Shown here piece by piece: positions 24,030-34,800 of a DNA stretch of 64,000 nucleotides. The notes under the pieces are model-generated. The model did no database searches. It saw only the letters and a list, made by a program, of their open reading frames with translations, and had not been told where the DNA came from. Each line of letters opens with the position of its first letter. Within the stretch, counting starts at the first letter, position 1. The stretch lies in assembly GCA_010015675.1 (NCBI GenBank), contig ML976985.1:243109-307108 (forward strand). Direction: 5' to 3'. Source of the stretch: Byssothecium circinans. Taxonomy: Eukaryota > Ascomycota > Dothideomycetes > Pleosporales > Massarinaceae. Both the position numbers and the translations under genes were made by a program.

Positions 24030-25127
24030 CTAAGACCTCGCCTTCGCTTCTTCCTCATTCACAAGCACATACCGATACCTCGCCTTCCCTCCCTCCATAT
24101 CCACAATACTTTGATTCGCATCCTTCATCGGCCTCGTCTGGATCCAAGGTTTGATATTCTTCTCCGCCGCAAACTTGAGCATCTCTTCAATTTCCCTCGG
24201 ACTCCAAATCTGACTACCACCAATCTTGCATCGCTTCAGAATAAGCGCCAATGCCGTAATGGGAGGCAGTTTGTCTTCCGGAGCGCCAACCTGAATGAAC
24301 TGCCCTTCAGGACGAAGAAGTTCAAGATACGAGGCCAGCGGCAGATCCGGCGAGGAAACCGTCGAAACAATCAGATCCAAACTGCGCGAGTGTTTTTCCT
24401 CCCACTTCTCGTCTTCCGAGGTCGCGATGAAATCCGTGGCACCCATAGCCAAAGCATCCTTCTCTTTGTTCCTCCTCCGACTAATCACAACCACCTTATC
24501 ACAGCCCAAATGATGCGCGAACAAAACACCAAAATGTCCCAACCCACCGAACCCCACAATCCTAACCTTCTTCCCGGGCCCCGCTCCGTGTCTCTTCAAG
24601 GGAGAATACACAGTGACCCCGCCACACATCATCGGCGCCGCGTCCTCGCTCTTGATCTGCTCAGGAATCTTGATCGCAAAAGCCGCCGGCACCCTCACAT
24701 AATCCGCATACCCTCCCATGCTCCAATACCCACTGTCTTTATACTGTCAGTTATACGTTGTTACATTCTCTCTTGGGTAGTGCTGTGGGATGTCGTTGGA
24801 GCACTCCTCGCAGTCGGCTTGTTGACAGCTGAAAGCTTGCGCGCCGACACCGACACGGTCGCCGATTTTATGGCGCGAAGCAGCGGCGGAGCCGACGCGG
24901 GTTACGTGGCCGATAATCTTATGGCCCACGCAGATGGGGTAGTGTGTAGGGAACCAGCCGGAACGTAGCGTGTGGAGATCTGTGCCGCAGATACCGCAGT
25001 GCGAGATTTTGATGTCGATGTCGGTTTCCGCGAAGGGTTTTGGGGCGAAGGACTCCCAGCGAAGCTTGCCTTTTGCTGATTGGGCGTCGTGGCCGAGCCA
25101 GCCGTGGAAGGATTCGGGGGAGGATAT
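24030..25127 (-). pseudogene. Zinc alcohol dehydrogenase (Adh6/cinnamyl-ADH type), broken
   Basis: Relic of a medium-chain NADP-dependent alcohol dehydrogenase. Homology runs end to end in one frame: HCGICGTDLH (catalytic Zn Cys), VGAQAFSC, GGYADYVRVP, MMCGGVTVYSPL, the nucleotide-binding GFGGLGHFGV and KARYRYVLVN at the end. Four defects are visible. The expected start codon is ATA (25127-25125), with no ATG between the TATA box and the body and an in-frame TGA upstream. The conserved GHE is GHK (24920-24918). The fourth structural-zinc Cys is Tyr (24779-24777). An in-frame TGA lies at 24749-24747, and no plausible intron removes it. Three of the four changes are G-to-A on the coding strand and read as CpA-to-TpA on the plus strand, as in mild RIP. 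A sequencing error or non-AUG start cannot explain all four. Confidence 0.8.
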
Positions 25128-25160
25128 GTTTCTGTTTTCTGTTTTCTGTTTTCTGCTTTC
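25127..25160 (-). repeat. Imperfect heptamer repeat in the ADH 5' leader
   Basis: About three to four tandem copies of TTTTCTG (plus strand) touch the lost start codon. On the coding strand this is an A-rich leader of repeated AGAAAAC units, suited to a 5' UTR. Confidence 0.6.
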
Positions 25161-25264
25161 TTTTCAATCGGTCGTGGTTGGACTTGTGAGTGAGGGGTGG
25201 AAATGAGTCGCGGCGGAAAAAAGGTAGTTCAATTCTTGAAGGAAGAAGTTTGAAGGGATGCTGA

Positions 25265-25271
25265 ATTTATA
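25265..25271 (-). promoter_or_regulatory. TATA box of the broken alcohol dehydrogenase gene
   Basis: TATAAAT on the minus strand, about 140 bp upstream of the ATA that replaces the start codon. No ATG occurs between this element and the coding region. Confidence 0.45.
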
Positions 25272-25988
25272 CTGTACTATGGAAACTGGCCGAAGAATGG
25301 AAATATCTGGTAGGCCCGATATTTTTCGGATGAGGACCCTGTACTTTTCGCCATAGTCACTGCTGCGACACGATATCGGAGGCACATTTTTTCATAGATG
25401 CCCCGCTAAAGATGGGACTTGTTTTATTGCCGGCGATGACATGGAGTTAAGCACATTCGTTCCCTCTTCGAAAAAGCTCTTTCCGTAGAAACCTCTGTTG
25501 ATGGTGGCACGGAACCAATCGGGATTTGGAGATAGCTGGGTGGAGGATTAAATCGATGAGGATGTGCAGGCTGATGGCCCGGGGAACTTCTTACCACCGT
25601 GTGACGTCATTTTGGGCGAAGTCAGCAACATGCGTAAACCCCGACATCACATGAAAGGCTTAAGAAAAGTCCAGAAGTATTGAGAGAACAAGATATTATT
25701 AAGGAGTCGCTAATAAGCGACTGATAGGACGTCCCCATCAGACGATGCAGTTTTGTGCCTCGCAGCACCAGGAAATCTATTAATCCCCGATCAAAAGAGG
25801 GTGTGTTGGGATATCATAACCTTGAAAACGCCAATGCCATGCCCATCCACCCATGAAATCAATTCCCGTTATCCCACACGTACAGCCATGTGTCGGTAGA
25901 CGTGCAACGCTTTCCATAGTCAGGGACCGGTAAAGTGTTGCAAGACCATCGCACTAGCACTGTATATCGCAACTGCAGGTGCACTACC
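25272..25988. other. Intergenic region
   Basis: About 700 bp between the ADH promoter and the 3' end of the GPI-type gene. No gene or clear element is seen. Confidence 0.45.
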
Positions 25989-26555
25989 TTACAGCATAAA
26001 CACCGCCAAACCAGCCGCAACAACACCCAAGCTCAGACCCAAACGCTCCGCGCCGCTGCCGGGGGTGCTGGTGCTGGGCCTCGGGGGAGAGTTGGTAGCG
26101 CTCGGGTTGGTACCGTTGCCAGATGGGGCCGTTGCGTTACCCGTGGGCGATGCGGAGGGGACGAGAGTACTACCAGCCGAAGTGGCAGTGATGGTAGGAA
26201 CAGCAGAGTTGGGTCCAGGCACAGAACCGGCAGCACATTTGATGGAACCGATCTGGACGGGGTTGGTCGAGATGAGGGCGGGGGTGGACTGGTTGAATTG
26301 AGCGGAGCCCTTTTCTTGACCTGCGGCGTCCTTGTAGGCCTGGCATTGGACGGCGGCGAGGTCGGCACCGTCGGCTGAGACGAGCTTGAGGCCGCAGGTG
26401 CTGTTTAGGTTCTTGACGACGAGATTGCCGAGGGTGACGTCGAAAGACTCGAGCTTGGTGGGCTGGAGGCACTTGGTCTGCTCGAGCTTGACGGAGGCGG
26501 CGAAGGCCGTGGAGAAGAGGGCCGTGGCCGCGATGAGAGAGGTGAAGGACTTCAT
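25989..26555 (-). CDS. Secreted GPI-anchored-type surface protein
   Basis: Single-exon gene for 188 residues. I chose the ATG at 26555 because it opens a clear signal peptide (MKSFTSLIAATALFSTAFAA); an upstream in-frame codon adds 18 residues that spoil it. The mature part has four spaced cysteines and short hydrophobic repeats (SFDVTLGNLVVKNLNSTCGL), then a long Ser/Thr/Pro/Gly-rich stalk with N-glycosylation sequons, and ends in a hydrophobic tail (LGLSLGVVAAGLAVFML) behind a small-residue patch (PGSGAE), the pattern for GPI attachment. It probably sits in the cell wall or plasma membrane. I recognise no named family. A TATA-like element lies about 190 bp upstream. Confidence 0.75.
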   Translation of the reverse strand: MKSFTSLIAATALFSTAFAASVKLEQTKCLQPTKLESFDVTLGNLVVKNLNSTCGLKLVSADGADLAAVQCQAYKDAAGQEKGSAQFNQSTPALISTNPVQIGSIKCAAGSVPGPNSAVPTITATSAGSTLVPSASPTGNATAPSGNGTNPSATNSPPRPSTSTPGSGAERLGLSLGVVAAGLAVFML

Positions 26556-26742
26556 CGTGAAAGTGTTTTGTAGTGTTGAAGTGGGGTAAGAAGTTGGTAA
26601 TGTAGACAAGAGTGGGAATGTGAAGGCTGGGTATCCTCAAAGATCGTCTGAGCTGGTGAATGAAGCTTAAAGAAGGTTGTGTGTAGATGATGGTGAGTGC
26701 TGAATGTTGGATGATCTTTTAAACTAGCCGCTTCCCATACCT

Positions 26743-26750
26743 TATATACT
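26743..26750 (-). promoter_or_regulatory. TATA-like element of the GPI-type protein gene
   Basis: TATATAAG on the minus strand about 190 bp before the ATG at 26555. Assigned by position only. Confidence 0.35.
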
Positions 26751-28622
26751 CGCTCAGCAAACGAAGCTCTGCCTTTTCTAGTAGGACCTGAGCCCTGAGG
26801 TCACACTCTCTCACCAGCAAACGAATCCTTCCCAGCCCATCGACCCCACCAACCACCTCAGATCACCACAACGGCCATGCCCAAATGAGCCCGATAATAG
26901 CAACACAGACCCCAAACAGGCATTGCGCCCCAAACAGTGAAACAACAGTGGTTGGTCGCAATTGTGAATGAGCGTGGCTGGCAGGGGCGCGATGCAAGTG
27001 TAGGCGGGGCGGGGGCTTATGCCATCAATGCGGCGACTTTGTCTGACAGAACATCGCTGGGTTGACTTTGCGCAGCCACTCGCTACGTGCATTGGTGCTA
27101 CCGATATGTAACGATCAATCAACCTTCGCCGCAAACGGGGAGCGAAGTCGGGGATGAGATCTGTTGTTGACCGATCAGGGCGTAAGGCGTGACAATACTT
27201 TTGCCCGAGTATTGGTTGTGAGGCACAGGCGGTGCGGGAGAATGCAGGAACAACCAACAACTGCATGTTCGGTGAGTATTTGGACAGGTGAGTGCTTGCA
27301 GCGCTCAATGCCTCAGCCTTCACCACGGCGCAGGATTTATTGATGCCGACTACGCTGGAAGGGCCATAATGGCATCTGTTGTGCGATTGAAATGTCTCAA
27401 TGTCATCGCCAGCCACCGAGCTACAAAGTGTAACCATGCAACGTGCTGCCTCCGCCTGCACATGTTAAGGCGTGCCATCAGCTAACTAAGGGCTGCATTT
27501 TTGCTACACCATCTTCCCCTCCAGGTATTTCAATGACTATCGTTGAAGATCTTGAATCATTTCTCCAGGTGTCCCTTCTTTCCGCCCGTACTGCCGTTTG
27601 TTACCCGACCCTGCTGTGGTACACATAACAACCATTAGAAGCTTCCCCGACACCCTCGCATCCCGGTGGCCTGATGACATGACCAACGCGATATGATATT
27701 CCGCGCCTCAACCTCTGCGCGACCATAGCATGTAAGACGCTCCATTTTCGCCGTCTTACACCACCCTGAATGCCACGATGACAGCATTTGGTCCCGATCA
27801 ACAAGCTGATCAAACAATGCGCGTTGCATCCAAAGAGACCATGATCCTGAGGATGAGTTTCGTACGACAGAGCACAGAATAGATGGATGGGTCAAAGGAG
27901 TAGGAGGCGGCAAGGCAAAGAGCTAGGGCATTATCGCACTCAAATCTCTAGACCGCCATCTATCTCTCAATAAAATGTCCAATTCCTTCGCCCAACAAGC
28001 CTCGCATCTGACAGCACAACGCCGCCGCACTCGCCAGGCATGCGCCGCAGCTGAAAAGCCGGCGTGCGCACAGAAGAAACCAACAGTCACTGCACTGCCC
28101 AAACAAGTAACTCTCAGCCATACCACATACCAAGCTGTGGAACGCAGATACTCCGCCTTGTCAAGGCTTGACCTCTCTCTCCTACTCAATGCAGTAGCCA
28201 TCGAAGACAGTGACAGGAGCTTAAAATTTGTTGTGAGCTGCATCGAGCCAATGACAGTGTGCCGGCGGTGGTATGAGCAACTTCAAATTGCTTGGGCAAC
28301 GAGGCACCGAGGGGCACGAAAGAGGTCGGACGGCTGTGGCTCTGTGATGGTACTCGACATGTGATGTGTGCAACTGTTGCAGATATAGAAGGTGGAATGA
28401 GTTGTGTATGAACATGTGTCCGCGCTTTATCCAGCAAAGATGTATAACCATAGGAGGTAGAAACAGACGTAGACCAAACGCCCTTCTAATGCCACGAGTC
28501 TTTCGAAAACACCCCCAGAATCCCAAAATATACACAAAAACGCCCAAGGCTATGCCAAAGATCCAGATATTAACTGTGAGGAATCAAAGGGTATAGGTAT
28601 ATACACAGTCGCGACTCGGCGC
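26751..28622. other. Intergenic region
   Basis: About 1.9 kb between the GPI-type gene's promoter and the ERO1 stop codon. Two longer open frames (26811-27461 minus and 27975-28364 plus) carry no recognisable motif and are not called as genes. Confidence 0.4.
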
Positions 28623-30604
28623 TCAGAGCTCATCTCGCGGCATTTCGAATCTCCAGCCCCAACTACGTGGACGGAGCGGATATCCCATCCACCAGTCCCA
28701 GGCACGAGCGCTTTCTAAGAAGGCGATTTTGGTGCTGCGGGGGTTGTTAGGAACGAGTTCGACGCGCGCTGACGATGGGAAGTGAATTAGACTTACAATT
28801 TTCCTGGGAGGTCGAACCAGCTCTTAAGCACGAAGATGAAGGTCCGCTTGACAAGGTTGTACTCGGACCAGAACTCGTCCATGAACGTGGGGGGTACTGT
28901 ATGTTCTTCGTGCTTGGGCTCGGGCATACCATCGTCGCTTGCAGCGTCCTTTCCATCGCCAAGAACATCCTTCACTTTCTGAACTTCTTTCTCAGTTTTG
29001 GGTGTGGCTTGGATGACAGCGCGGGGAATGTTATCGCGCTTTTCGATCATCCGACGGAAGTCCTTGATTGCGCTGAGCGAATGCGAGAGACGATGCATCG
29101 TGTTGATGAGCGCGACGAGCTCGGTGCGGCGAAGCGGCGGGTCCTTTGACGAATCCTTTTCGTCGAACTCAAAGAGGACTTTGAGCGCGGTGCCGTAGCC
29201 GTTCGTCTGGAGTTTACCCCACAGACGGCATTTGTCGCAACCTACGCAGTCCATGATACGGCTGACATTCCTAAAACGGTTGCGAAAATCTTCCTTGAGA
29301 GCAATGGTGTCCGGGTCCCGGAACATGACGGATTCATCAAAGACTTCAGCGCCGTCTGGGAGCGCAGAGGCTAGGCGGAGTACAGAGTTCTTTGTGCGTT
29401 GGTCCTGAACGGGGTCTTCGGAACAGAAGGAGTAGTCCTTGATGTGCTGCTTTATCTTCCCTACGGCGCGCAGCATGAGTGCATAGTTGAAATAAAGGTT
29501 CGAGATGCGATCGGGGTGGTTGTGAAGGCGCTCCTCGTAACAGGCAAGGTTGGGACCCCACTCGCCAGTCGTCTGGTTCAGGTAGTCGTAGCAGAGATGG
29601 GTTGAGATGGATGCATGCATGCCCGACACCACCCGGTAGAAGACGCGCTTCTCGATACAAGAGTCATCAAACTCGACGGGATCTAACCGTGCAGGAGCGC
29701 TACCCGCAGCAATTGCTGACTTGACATTCTGCTGAAATCCCTGCTCTTTCATGACGTTGCGCAGCTGGTTCGCTGCCTTCAGTTGCTGCTCATTGCCGAA
29801 TCCGCCGAAGGGTGAAGCACCACCAAAGGGAGACTGTGCGCTCGATTGCATATCTTTCGGAGGCTTGCTGAAACAGTTTTCGCGATAGATGGATTCCCAG
29901 ACCTGCTGGGCGCCGACACCAGCATATCCCGTAAAGCGCTCTGGGTTTTCCACGAGCGATACGTAGTCTCCTTTCGCTGTCGCCGACTCGTCCTCCGGCA
30001 CACAGTAGTCGCGGTCGTCGCATTCATCGTCGTATTCCACCACGCAGCTCTCGTCCACTCCTTCGCCCAGTTCTCCTTGTAGCGGCCGCTGCCTGTTTTC
30101 CTGCTGTTGTGTCTTCCCCGGATGCCGTGCCGTCGGTCCTTCTAGCCTTCCAAGCTCCTTCGCACGCCAAACCAGGGGTATATCCTCCTCATTGTCCAAT
30201 GTATTCACAGCGCAGGCCACGTTCCCGCACATGCCATTCTCGTCGCTCCAAAAGGGACATTTCTTACTGTACAAGCTCAGCCGGTAGTGCGAAAAGAAAT
30301 CGGTGTTCTGGGTAATTGAGTGGAGGTAGGGGTGTATCGCATCGTTCAATTGCTCGAGGGTATCGTAGCTCGCGCACGCATCGGAGACTATGGAGCCAGG
30401 CTCGATCTGTAGAGTGGATTTAGAACCGTTTTCCTTCGCGATATAGTTGCATTGGGTGCCTGAGGATTCGTTGCTTACATCGCAGACGTTTGCAGGAACA
30501 CTCTTCGGCTTGGACGATGCGGGTGTGGGATTGCCACTCCCGGCATGCGAACTGCCTAGCAGCGAGAAGACTGCTAGATAGAAGACATGCGCAGCAGTCC
30601 GCAT
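28623..30604 (-). CDS. ERO1: ER thiol oxidase Ero1, with a spliced C-terminal exon ending RDEL
   Basis: FAD-dependent oxidase that reoxidises protein disulfide isomerase in the ER lumen. The ATG at 30604 opens a signal peptide (MRTAAHVFYLAVFSLLGSSHA); the longer upstream frame would hide it. Family motifs are the shuttle cysteines in KCPFWSDENGMCGNVAC (about residue 115), GYAGVGAQQVWESIY, the active-site CVGCDKCRLWG (about residue 450) and the helical core around HRLSHSLSAIKDFRRMI. The main frame ends LPGKL-TAA at 28793, but the TAA lies inside a strong donor (TT|GTAAGT). Splicing a 62-nt intron (28735-28796; branch CTAAC, acceptor CAG) adds 37 residues rich in Trp/Arg and ending PRDEL, an H/KDEL-like ER-retrieval tail. 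The spliced product is 639 residues. Family is certain; the last exon is inferred from splice signals. Confidence 0.9.
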
Positions 30605-31166
30605 CCTGAGTGAAGTGCTTTTCTCCCTTCGACCAGCTTCTTTGAGGTCAGCAAACGGCCGCAACTGGCGCAACAACGTGGGGTGCTCAGCGACTTACAG
30701 CCTCCACTATATAAAACGCTTGTCGGGACCAGTGCTCAAAGAGGCCAGCTGTATTGAAACGGTAGTTGGTTACAAAGGTCGACTATGGTATGGCGGGTGA
30801 GCGTTAATGCAGAGATTAATATGGGAGGCGAGGTATAAATGAAAGACGCTGGGTGGGGTCGCTGGCAGTCAAGAGCGAAGGAGGGACAAGAAGAGAAGGC
30901 GGATAATGAAAGTAAATGAAAGGAACGGGCTCGGAAGCTGTAGTGCGCATGTAATCACGCCCTCATCGGACCATCTCGAGACATCGCAGCAAATGTCGAT
31001 GTGGCCTTAAGGTGTGGCGCGTGGCGGTGATTGTCTCCGGATGTCCACGGTCCGACATGCAGTAGGGCAGAACGTGCCATTATTCCATCCGTGGTAATTA
31101 CTGTCACAACGGCGACAGTTCCCAGTGACTTTGTTCGATGTGGCGCTCAGTGCACACGGTGCAATA
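30605..31166. promoter_or_regulatory. Divergent promoter region ERO1/rhodanese-like gene
   Basis: 562 bp between opposite start codons. A TATATAAAA element (30708-30716) lies about 100 bp upstream of the ERO1 ATG, and its TATATA core can serve the minus strand. I see no convincing unfolded-protein-response element. Confidence 0.4.
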
Positions 31167-31711
31167 ATGGCAGATAAATCGAACTGGTGGGACGCATTCC
31201 CAGCGCCCCGTCACACGGCAGCCCTCCTCACACGTGAAAAAGCCCTGGCAGATCTCTCGTCCAGCAATTTACTCCTCGTGGACGTACGTCGCACAGACTT
31301 CGAGGGCGGGACGATCAAGGGGAGCCTCAATTTGCCCGCGCACAGCTTCTACTTGAACCGGGCAGTGCTACACGATCTCTGCAAGAGAGCTGGCGTCACG
31401 CAGGTTGCCTTTTATTGTGGTATGTTGATCTCGCTATGCATGCACTGGAATACGGTGTCTGTGGCGTGATGAGAAGGATGCATGCCCCCGTCGCGTGATT
31501 ACATATCAATGCTTACCCATGAGCAGGCTCGAGTAACGGACGAGGACCCCGTTGTTCTGGGTGGTTTGCAGACTATCTTGCTGATAAAGGGGAAACCGAG
31601 ATGCAGTCCCTGACGTTGGCTGGAGGTATCAAAGGATGGGTCAAAGCCGGTGAACAATATGTCAAGAATATGGATGGCTTCGAGCCAGAGTACTGGAAGC
31701 AGTTTGAATGA
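31167..31711 (+). CDS. Rhodanese/Cdc25-fold protein (Ych1/arsenate-reductase-like)
   Basis: Small single-domain rhodanese protein of 145 residues. Two exons (31167-31419, 31527-31711) flank a 107-nt intron with a GTATGT donor and an in-frame stop. The ATG at 31167 fits the family start; the longer frame upstream begins only at GTG. Features are LLVDVRRTDFEGGTIKGSLN (the conserved first half) and a catalytic loop CGSSNGR, a C-x5-R arrangement as in Cdc25-type phosphatases and fungal arsenate reductases, split by the intron after the Cys codon. The next segment (GRGPRCSGWFADY) is typical of the yeast Ych1 / S. pombe Ibp1 group. Probable activities are phosphatase or arsenate reductase; the sequence alone cannot decide. 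It converges on MPH1 with about 150 bp between stop codons. Confidence 0.82.
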
Positions 31712-31858
31712 AAATGGCAGCCATTTGCGCGAGGGCGATGCAATTGACAGTGGAAGCTTGAATTAAAAAAGTGCTAGTATGCTGATGCTAAAGGCCTGTC
31801 ATAATACGCCAGTCCTCACCAGAAAGTTGCAAGACCCTCAACCGCCCTTTTGCATTAT

Positions 31859-34800
31859 TCAATCATCATCATCGTCATCATCGTCATCATCAATGACTCT
31901 TCGAGCACGTCTCCTAGGTACGATGGGGGCATCATCCTCGCTTTCCAATGCCGAATCTACAACAAAAGACATCGACTTGCTCTTTGCGCCACCTCCCATA
32001 CGTGGCCTATCATCATCACTGTCGCTGCTGACCATTGCATCGTCATCCGTCGGGTCGCTCGTGAATATCTTCTCAGCCTTTTTTGCTCTTTTCGGTCGGG
32101 CAGCTTTGACAACTGCTTGTGTCCCCTTCCCAACACCAGAAAAACTCATCCCAGGCAGGCTCGAATCGGACATCTGCAATTCCAAGTCCTCATCGTCCTC
32201 CGCTATGAAGCCCACGAGGTCGGAGTCTAGGCGATAAGCCTGTGTATCTTGCGGGTCATCTGGACCGATCGTGTCATCTGAGCCTATGGTCTCCGCCTGG
32301 GAGGCAAAGCGCATTTGAGGATCTGTAGGTGGCGGTGAAGATGAAGCGCCTTCTCCCGCAAGGTCAGAGGCACGCCAATTATGCGTCTTTAATTTGGGGG
32401 TTGGGGCTTTTGCTTTAGGCTTGCGAACGGGTGTGGTATTTGATGCATCTTTCCGAGGTCTGCCGCGAGGGGCGGGCGTTTTTGCTGCTCTGGGTGCTTT
32501 AGGGCTAGTCGCCTTGAGAACAGCGGGCTTGGGAGCCGGTTTGGCTTTGGATTTGGGCCCGGGTTTGGTCTTTGTCTTCGGGAGTGGTTGTGATGCAGGG
32601 TCATCGTCAGCCCAGAGAGCACTTTCCACGTCGTTCTGAACAACCGGAATTTCTTGACCATCCGGCACCACAACATGCTTGGGCATCACATCTCGATCGG
32701 CGTGACACAGAATTTTCCCCCATTTGTCTAGACTATCAACATTCATTGCGTGTATTCTTTGTAGCATTGCGACAAAAGTTTGCGTTGCAACTCCATGCCG
32801 ACGGAGCTCGTGTGTCTTGGATAGAACTCGCTGTTCGCCTGGATGTGCGCTCAGATCTAGATCGCCAACTATCAGAGCATCGTCATCGTCAAAAACGGTC
32901 TGGTAGCGTCGCTCGAGATCTTTGGTTGCTGCATTGTCCAACAAGACGCTTTCCAGGGGAGGCAACTGGAAGGTCTCTTCACTAGGATAGACTCTCGCGA
33001 CCTTTGCTCGACTTTTTGGTGCAACCTCTTCATCCATGTGAGAAGCTGTAACAAAGCCTGTGATGACGCCATCAGGCATGTGGAACTTCTTCGCCGGCTT
33101 TTTCGGTGCTCTACCTCTCTTCTGGTTCGAAACAGGACGGCAATCTGTTTGCGAGTTCTCCGGGGGGATTTCAACGGCGCGCTTTTCAACAGTTGGTTGT
33201 ACATCCCTGGGTAGTATCCTTCGATCCTCGTGGAATGTGAATCTGTCCCCATTGGCGATCAGCTCTTGCATCGTTTGGTAGCTGTCCTTGGCTTTGGCGG
33301 CGTCTTTCTCTTCCTTGCCCTCCATCTGCAGCATAATAATCTTGCCCTCTCGCTTTCGCCCAGTGCGACCCATGCGCTGCAACATTCGAATCGGTGACGC
33401 TTTCGAATCGTAGCAGATGATGAGATCAACTTCCCCAATGTCGAGACCCTCTTCCCCGATTGATGTCGCGATAAGGGTGTTGAATGCCCCTGCCTTGAAC
33501 TTCTCGATGACCTCCAGTTGCGTCTTCTGGTTCATCCCGTCCGAATTCTTCGAATTCTGCTGTCCGACAAATACATGCGGCTTGATCATGGGTTCGTGCT
33601 TCTTCAATACTCGCACAATCTCCTCAGCGCTGTCTCGATAGTGAGCAAATACCATAATCCGCGTTTGGTCCGCCTCTGCGCGGTCTGTATCTATACCCTC
33701 GGCAGCGCTGACGAAATGATCAATGACGACTTGTTGCAGGTAATCCAGCTTTGGATGACCTACGAAATTCTCATTGCTCGTCCACGTCTTCAGTCTGATC
33801 ATCAGCTGCTTGAAAGGTTCGCTCTCGCAAATCTCTTTCTTATATTTCGACTTGCTCTTGGGGTCTCCATCTCTGAATTCCTTGATCTTCGTGTAGAATG
33901 GTCCGATCCCATGAAATTTGAGCAACTCGAGACCTTGAGAGATGGAACTCAACGTAGTGAAGATAGCATTGATCATCGCTTTGTAGCCTTGGTTGGCACG
34001 CTGACCACCGTCCTTGAACCATTTCTTTCGTGCTTGCATGCAGCCGTAAGGTGTGATGTCTCGCGCACTGCTGGAGTAGAACACACCGAGTCCAACAACC
34101 TTATTAAAGACCGGCTTGACAGCTTTCTCAAACAAATCCAAGCACATCTCCAGCTCGTCATCGTTCTTGAAAACGTGCTTTTCGACCTTGCGATGATGAA
34201 TAAACTTGCTTATGTCTATCGAATTTTCTGTACGGATTTCCACTTTCGATATGTCCAGACCATCGACAACCTTCTGAACAGCTTCAACGTCTGCTCCAGG
34301 TGTAGCTGTCAATGCGAGTACTCGGAAACTATTGTTGAAACGCCGCAGGAAGCTCACAACTTCCACATAGGCATAGCTTCCTGTCGCGCGGTGGGCCTCA
34401 TCCACCACAAGCAGAACAATCTTCTTTGGGTCTGCGTAGCCATGTTTGAGGTCGTTGATCAATGTCTGGGGTGTCATAAAGAAGACTCTCTTGCTGGCCC
34501 ACTCTTGTGCACGGACGCCAGTAGAAACACCTCCAGTGAGCTCGACGGTTTGCGAGCGGGGAATACCAACTGTGTAGAAGCAAGCATCGACTTGTTGATG
34601 CACGAGCGGCTTCGTGGGAGCTACGAAGACAATCTGCGCTTCAGTTGTCCATCGGAACCAGTTCAGCATGATAGTTGCAGCAATGAAGGTCTTCCCCAGA
34701 CCGGTGGGCAATGCCACGAGAGTGTTGTGGTATAGCCCCGTGTGGACTATGTTGTACTGATAATCTCGAATCGTACCGAGATTTGTGGGATATACCCACT

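Noticed and set aside
24720..24775. A small intron removing the TGA in the ADH gene
   Set aside because: Possible GT...AG pairs there are only 21-44 nt and do not keep the reading frame.
24747..24929. Reading the ADH middle segment as its own small protein
   Set aside because: It begins at a GTG inside the conserved GHK/GHE region and is clearly an internal piece of the broken ADH.
26811..27461. Minus-strand frame of 216 codons
   Set aside because: Long but low in protein-like pattern, with scattered Cys and Arg and no motif.
27975..28364. ATG-started plus-strand frame of 129 codons
   Set aside because: Slightly protein-like at its start but without family resemblance or neighbouring exons.
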